A stretch of DNA of 8,429 nt, taken from NCBI GenBank assembly GCA_031290855.1, contig JAISLM010000054.1, positions 1-8,429 of the forward strand, given 5' to 3'. Origin of the DNA: Spirochaetaceae bacterium (GTDB lineage Bacteria > Spirochaetota > Spirochaetia > Treponematales > Breznakiellaceae). The notes beneath the pieces were generated by a model that saw nothing but the letters and a program-made list of their open reading frames with translations, did not search any database and was not told the DNA's origin. Positions 5,164 to 8,429 of this stretch are shown here, piece after piece; within the stretch, counting starts at the first letter, position 1; each line of letters starts with the position of its first letter. The position numbers and the translations under genes were made by a program.

Positions 5164-6543
5164 ATGCGTACTGAAAGAGATATAATCGGTGAACTTGGGC
5201 TGCCGGACGGCGCGTTGTACGGCATACACAGCCTGCGGGCCAGGGACAACTTTGCCCTCAACTACAGAAGGACGAATCCGCGCCTCCTCCGCGCTATCAT
5301 TACCGTGAAAAAGGCCGCCGCGCTTACCTGGGCGGGCCTTGAAAAAAGTGTTTTGGGCAGCGAGGCGGGCGCGAAGAAATTCGCCGCGATTGCCGCGGCC
5401 TGCGACGAGGCGCTTTCACGGCCTGACGATTCGGAACTGTTCCGCGAGGCTTTCATCACGGACGCGATGCAGGGCGGGGCCGGCACCTCGACAAACATGA
5501 ACGTGAACGAGGTGCTGGCGAACCTTGCGCTGCGCGGCCTGGGGGCGCCGGCGGGGTCTTACCATGTGATCCACCCGCTCGACGACGTGAACCGGGGCCA
5601 GTCCACGAACGACGTGTACCCTACCGCCCTCCGTATCGCCTCGATCCTCCTGCTCCGCGAGCTGAGCGACGGGTGCGCCGCCCTGCAAGAGTCCCTGCAA
5701 AAGAAAGAAAACGAGTACGACGGGATAAAAAAGCTTGGCCGTACCGAGCTGATGGACGCGGTGCCGGTCACGCTCGGCGCGGAGTTCGGCGCTTACGCGC
5801 AGGGGATTGCCCGAGACCGCTGGCGGCTTTACAAGGTTGAGGAGCGCCTGCGGCAGGTGAACATAGGCGGCACGGCGGTGGGGCTTCTGGGGACGGATGA
5901 CAGGGAACGCCGCGCCCTGCACCAGCGTTACCAGTTCGGCATCATCGAGCGCCTCCGCGAGCTCACGGGTATAGGGCTCGCGCTTTCGGAGTACCCGATG
6001 GACATAACGCAGAACAACGACGTGTTTGTTGAGGTTTCCGGCCTGCTAAAAGCGCTTTCCGTCAACTTGATTAAGATAGCCGGGGACTTCAGGCTGATGA
6101 ACAGCGGACCGGCAGGCGGCATAGGCGAGCTTCGCCTCGCGCCTATGCAGGCGGGCAGCACGATAATGCCGGGAAAGGTGAACCCCGTGATAGCGGAGAT
6201 GACGATGCAGGCCGCGCTAAAGGTGCAGGCCAACGATTACAGCGTCTGCGCCGCCGCCTCCCGCGGCGAGTTCGAACTGAACGCCTTCCTCCCGCTGATC
6301 GCGGACGCGCTGCTCGAAAGTCTTTCGCTGCTTGAAAGGGCCGTGTTTCTATTCAGGACGAAGTGCGTCGAGACTCTCTCTCCCGACCCGGAACGCTGCA
6401 AGGCGAATTTACAGGCAGCGCCGTACTTTGCCGCCTCCTACGCCCCGCTGTTGGGTTACGACACGGTGAGCCGGGTTATCGCGGATTCCTCCGGTCACGG
6501 CGCGGAGGAGGTCCTGCGGACTATGGTCCGCCGGTCTCTTTAG
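5164..6543 (+). CDS. aspA: aspartate ammonia-lyase (aspartase/fumarase superfamily)
   Basis: A 459-residue enzyme expected to convert L-aspartate to fumarate and ammonia in the cytoplasm. The superfamily signatures are in order: GGAGTSTNMNVNEV, HPLDDVNRGQSTNDVYPTA, and the flexible serine loop GSTIMPGKVNP at residues 331-341, with Ser332 at the place of the catalytic Ser318 of Bacillus AspB. The N-terminus (LYGIHSLRARDNF) and length fit aspartase better than class II fumarase, though substrate cannot be proved from sequence. One odd point: the usual GRTHLQDA reads GRTELMDA, so Glu195 replaces the conserved His. The ATG at 5164 has no good ribosome-binding site; the ATG at 5154 is out of frame. 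It is followed 120 bp later by fdhF on the same strand and is divergent from atl. The coding DNA is strongly GC-rich at third positions. Confidence 0.88.
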   Translation: MRTERDIIGELGLPDGALYGIHSLRARDNFALNYRRTNPRLLRAIITVKKAAALTWAGLEKSVLGSEAGAKKFAAIAAACDEALSRPDDSELFREAFITDAMQGGAGTSTNMNVNEVLANLALRGLGAPAGSYHVIHPLDDVNRGQSTNDVYPTALRIASILLLRELSDGCAALQESLQKKENEYDGIKKLGRTELMDAVPVTLGAEFGAYAQGIARDRWRLYKVEERLRQVNIGGTAVGLLGTDDRERRALHQRYQFGIIERLRELTGIGLALSEYPMDITQNNDVFVEVSGLLKALSVNLIKIAGDFRLMNSGPAGGIGELRLAPMQAGSTIMPGKVNPVIAEMTMQAALKVQANDYSVCAAASRGEFELNAFLPLIADALLESLSLLERAVFLFRTKCVETLSPDPERCKANLQAAPYFAASYAPLLGYDTVSRVIADSSGHGAEEVLRTMVRRSL

Positions 6544-6578
6544 AAACGCGGCCTTTACGAGTTATCCGTACAAAATAG

Positions 6579-6607
6579 TTGCTGATTGCCGGTTACGGGT
6601 TTAGGAT
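6579..6607 (+). promoter_or_regulatory. possible fdhF promoter
   Basis: TTGCTG (6579-6584), a 17-bp spacer and TAGGAT (6602-6607; four of six match). The -35 box matches only at TTG. This is the best candidate in the 120-bp gap, leaving a leader of about 50 nt. No terminator for aspA is visible in the gap, so co-transcription with aspA is also possible. Confidence 0.3.
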
Positions 6608-6650
6608 AAAGTCAGTTTTAGAATTTACTTAAACGCTAACACTAGGAATT

Positions 6651-6658
6651 AGGAGGAG
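6651..6658 (+). promoter_or_regulatory. strong ribosome-binding site of fdhF
   Basis: AGGAGGAG, five bases before the ATG at 6664. It is the best Shine-Dalgarno sequence in the window and fixes the start; it suggests high translation. Confidence 0.85.
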
Positions 6659-6663
6659 CTTTT

Positions 6664-8429
6664 ATGGCTATAAAAGAAGTGAAGACAACCTGTTGTTACT
6701 GTGGCGCGGGCTGTCAGATCCTGTTCACTGTCGATGCTGACGCGAACAAGATACTCGATGTTCACCCGGTAGCGGGCAGGACAAACGACGGCAAGGCTTG
6801 TTTGAAGGGCTGGTACGGGTGGGATTATCTAAATGACCCGCAGATCCTTACGAAGCGCCTGCGCGAACCGATGATCCGCAGGGGCGGCAAGAAATCGCCG
6901 CTTGAGGTCGTCAGTTGGGAAGAGGCTATCAAATTCGTTGCGGACAACTTCAAAAAAATTAAGGAAAAGTGGGGGCCGGATTCGTTCCTTGCCGCCGCTT
7001 CCGCAAGAGGGCCCGGCAACGAGGCCGGTTACATAACGCAAAAGTTTGCCCGCGCCGTTATGGGCACGAACAACATCGACCACTGCGCCCGCATCTGTCA
7101 CGCGGCATCGGTCGCCGGTTCCAGGCAGACGATAGGCGAGGGCGCGATGTCCCTCTCGATACCGGAGATCGAGGACGCCGAGGTGATCTTCAACATAGGG
7201 TACAACGCCGCGGCTTCCCACCCGATCGTGGCGCGGCGCCTCGTGCGTGCCAAGGAACAGGGCTGTTTTCTCATCTGCGCCGACCCGCGTGGTACCGAGA
7301 CCGCCCGCATATCCGACCTGCACCTTCAGTTGAAGGGCGGCACCAACGTGGCCCTGGTGAACGCGCTGGCTAACGTTATAATCAGCGAAAACCTGATGGA
7401 CAGGCAGTTTGTCGAAGAGCATACCAAGGGTTTCGACGAGTTCTGGACCATCGTAAAGGACTACACGCCGGAGTATGCGGCTGGTATCACGGGACTTACC
7501 GCAGACGACATACGCTTCACGGCGCGGAAGTACGCGAGTTCCAAGCATTCGGTAATCCTGTGGGGCATGGGCATCACCCAGTTTTCGCAGGGCGTCGAGG
7601 CTGTAAAGTGTCTTTGCAGCATAGCTATGCTTACCGGCAACTTCGGGCACTATGCCTGCGGCACGGGCCCGGTGCGCGGACAGAACAACGTGCAGGGAAC
7701 CTGCGACATGGGCGACCTCCCGGATGTGTACCCCGGCTATCAGAGCGTTACCGACCCCGCGATCAAGGCCAAGTTCGAAAAGGCCTGGGGCGTGAAGCTG
7801 AGCGACAAGGCCGGGATACAGCTTACCCGTGTGCCGGAATTCGTCCAGCACCAGAGCGACCCCGCCAAACGCCTCCATGCGTACTACATCACCGGTGAAG
7901 ACCCCTGCCAGAGCGACCCAGACCTTGAAGAGATACGTGAATCGCTCGGTGCGATAGACTTCGTCGTTGTTCAGGATATTTTCTGGAACAAGACCTGCGA
8001 GTACGCGGACGCGATACTGCCGGCTACCGCCTGGGGCGAGCACGAGGGCGTCTACACGAGTTCCGACCGGGGTTTTCAGCGCGTCCGCAAGGTGCTGGAG
8101 CCTGTAGGCAACATCAAGCCGGACTGGGAAATCACCTGTCTCATCGCCTCCGCTATGGGCTACAAGATGAGTTACAAAAACACCGAAGAAATCTGGAACG
8201 AAATGATAGACCTCTGTCCAAAGTTCACAGGGGCAACATACGAAAAGATAGAGCGGCTGGGCAGCGTCCAGTGGCCGTGCTGGGACAAGGGGCCGCAGGA
8301 CAAGGGCACTATGTTCCTCCACTCAGGCGGCAAGTTCGCCACGCCGGACGGACTTGGCATACTCAAAACCTCACCGTACCACCCGCCGACAGAGGTGGAA
8401 AACAGCGAATACCCGCTTACCCTTTGCAC
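6664..8429 (+). CDS. fdhF: formate dehydrogenase H, cysteine-type catalytic subunit (3' end outside the window)
   Basis: 588 codons are present without a stop; E. coli FdhF has 715 residues, so about 125-130 C-terminal residues, covering most of the cofactor-cap domain, lie beyond the window. It is a molybdenum- or tungsten-bis-MGD enzyme that interconverts CO2 and formate. The N-terminal [4Fe-4S] ligands are C10, C13, C17 and C46, with K48 matching the electron-relay Lys44 of E. coli. The active site reads CARICHAASVAG: Cys145 (TGT at 7096-7098) replaces Sec140, followed by His146 (His141). Arg338 in VRGQNNVQG matches Arg333. Termite-gut acetogenic treponemes are known to carry Sec and Cys FdhF paralogues, where the enzyme acts as CO2 reductase with a HycB-like protein and an [FeFe] hydrogenase. 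Such partners would be expected downstream but are not seen. There is no signal peptide, so it is cytoplasmic. Confidence 0.95.
   Translation, partial: MAIKEVKTTCCYCGAGCQILFTVDADANKILDVHPVAGRTNDGKACLKGWYGWDYLNDPQILTKRLREPMIRRGGKKSPLEVVSWEEAIKFVADNFKKIKEKWGPDSFLAAASARGPGNEAGYITQKFARAVMGTNNIDHCARICHAASVAGSRQTIGEGAMSLSIPEIEDAEVIFNIGYNAAASHPIVARRLVRAKEQGCFLICADPRGTETARISDLHLQLKGGTNVALVNALANVIISENLMDRQFVEEHTKGFDEFWTIVKDYTPEYAAGITGLTADDIRFTARKYASSKHSVILWGMGITQFSQGVEAVKCLCSIAMLTGNFGHYACGTGPVRGQNNVQGTCDMGDLPDVYPGYQSVTDPAIKAKFEKAWGVKLSDKAGIQLTRVPEFVQHQSDPAKRLHAYYITGEDPCQSDPDLEEIRESLGAIDFVVVQDIFWNKTCEYADAILPATAWGEHEGVYTSSDRGFQRVRKVLEPVGNIKPDWEITCLIASAMGYKMSYKNTEEIWNEMIDLCPKFTGATYEKIERLGSVQWPCWDKGPQDKGTMFLHSGGKFATPDGLGILKTSPYHPPTEVENSEYPLTLC
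7111..7130 (+). other. SECIS-like hairpin, possible relic, after the Cys145 codon
   Basis: GTC-GCC (7111-7116) pairs with GGC-A-GAC (7124-7130) with one bulged A, around the loop GGTTCCA (7117-7123). The loop starts at the 19th base after the Cys codon. In E. coli fdhF the GGUC loop of the selenocysteine-insertion element starts at the 19th base after UGA. Part of the likeness is forced by the conserved Val-Ala-Gly codons. Confidence 0.3.

Noticed and set aside
5416..5922. Minus-strand open frame inside the aspartase gene
   Set aside because: It overlaps conserved aspartase motifs on the other strand and has His/Val/Arg-rich composition typical of an antisense shadow.
7096..7098. Selenocysteine codon in fdhF
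   Set aside because: The codon is TGT, not TGA, and the whole frame is free of TGA, so this copy is a cysteine enzyme.
6829..8322. Long minus-strand open frame of 497 codons
   Set aside because: It lies wholly antisense to fdhF, whose plus-strand frame shows catalytic residues throughout. High GC at third positions of fdhF removes stops from the opposite strand. The antisense product shows no recognisable domain.

Overview
The window looks like chromosomal DNA of a spirochaete of the genus Treponema, most likely the termite-gut clade that includes T. primitia. The evidence is a rho-rpmE pair in the order known from treponemes, moderately GC-rich coding DNA, and a cysteine-type homologue of formate dehydrogenase H (FdhF), an enzyme known from the acetogenic treponeme T. 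primitia. This assignment is inference from gene content; no database was searched.

Layout. Positions 1-433 carry no gene I can support. They hold two identical 77-bp copies of a palindrome-rich repeat, a nested palindrome followed by a T8 run, and a strong stem-loop just downstream of rpmE. Positions 434-2660 (minus strand) hold rho followed by rpmE (ribosomal protein L31), with a good sigma70-type promoter at 2780-2808 and a leader of about 113 nt. Rho has a disordered N-terminal extension of about 207 residues ahead of a complete core. Positions 2889-3803 are a graveyard of two transposase remnants on the minus strand: a frameshifted IS1634/IS4-type C-terminus and an IS256-type N-terminus that has lost its start. 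A 27-bp palindrome lies near their junction.

Positions 3804-5024 (minus strand) hold an alkyltransferase-like DNA-repair protein in which Trp replaces the alkyl-accepting Cys, followed by a DUF368 (PopT-type) membrane protein. Positions 5164-8429 (plus strand) hold an aspartase-family gene and then the first 588 codons of a cysteine-type formate dehydrogenase H. The formate dehydrogenase runs off the window; roughly 125-130 C-terminal residues are missing by comparison with E. coli FdhF.

Functionally the window mixes housekeeping (Rho, L31), envelope lipid recycling (PopT), DNA-lesion recognition (Atl) and anaerobic carbon and nitrogen metabolism (aspartate to fumarate plus ammonia; CO2/formate interconversion). 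I did not find a wholly new multi-gene system. The most interesting points are a hairpin in the Cys-type fdhF that sits in the same register as a selenocysteine-insertion element, the disordered Rho extension, the Glu-for-His change in the aspartase, the PWYR motif in the Atl protein, and the repeat structures.
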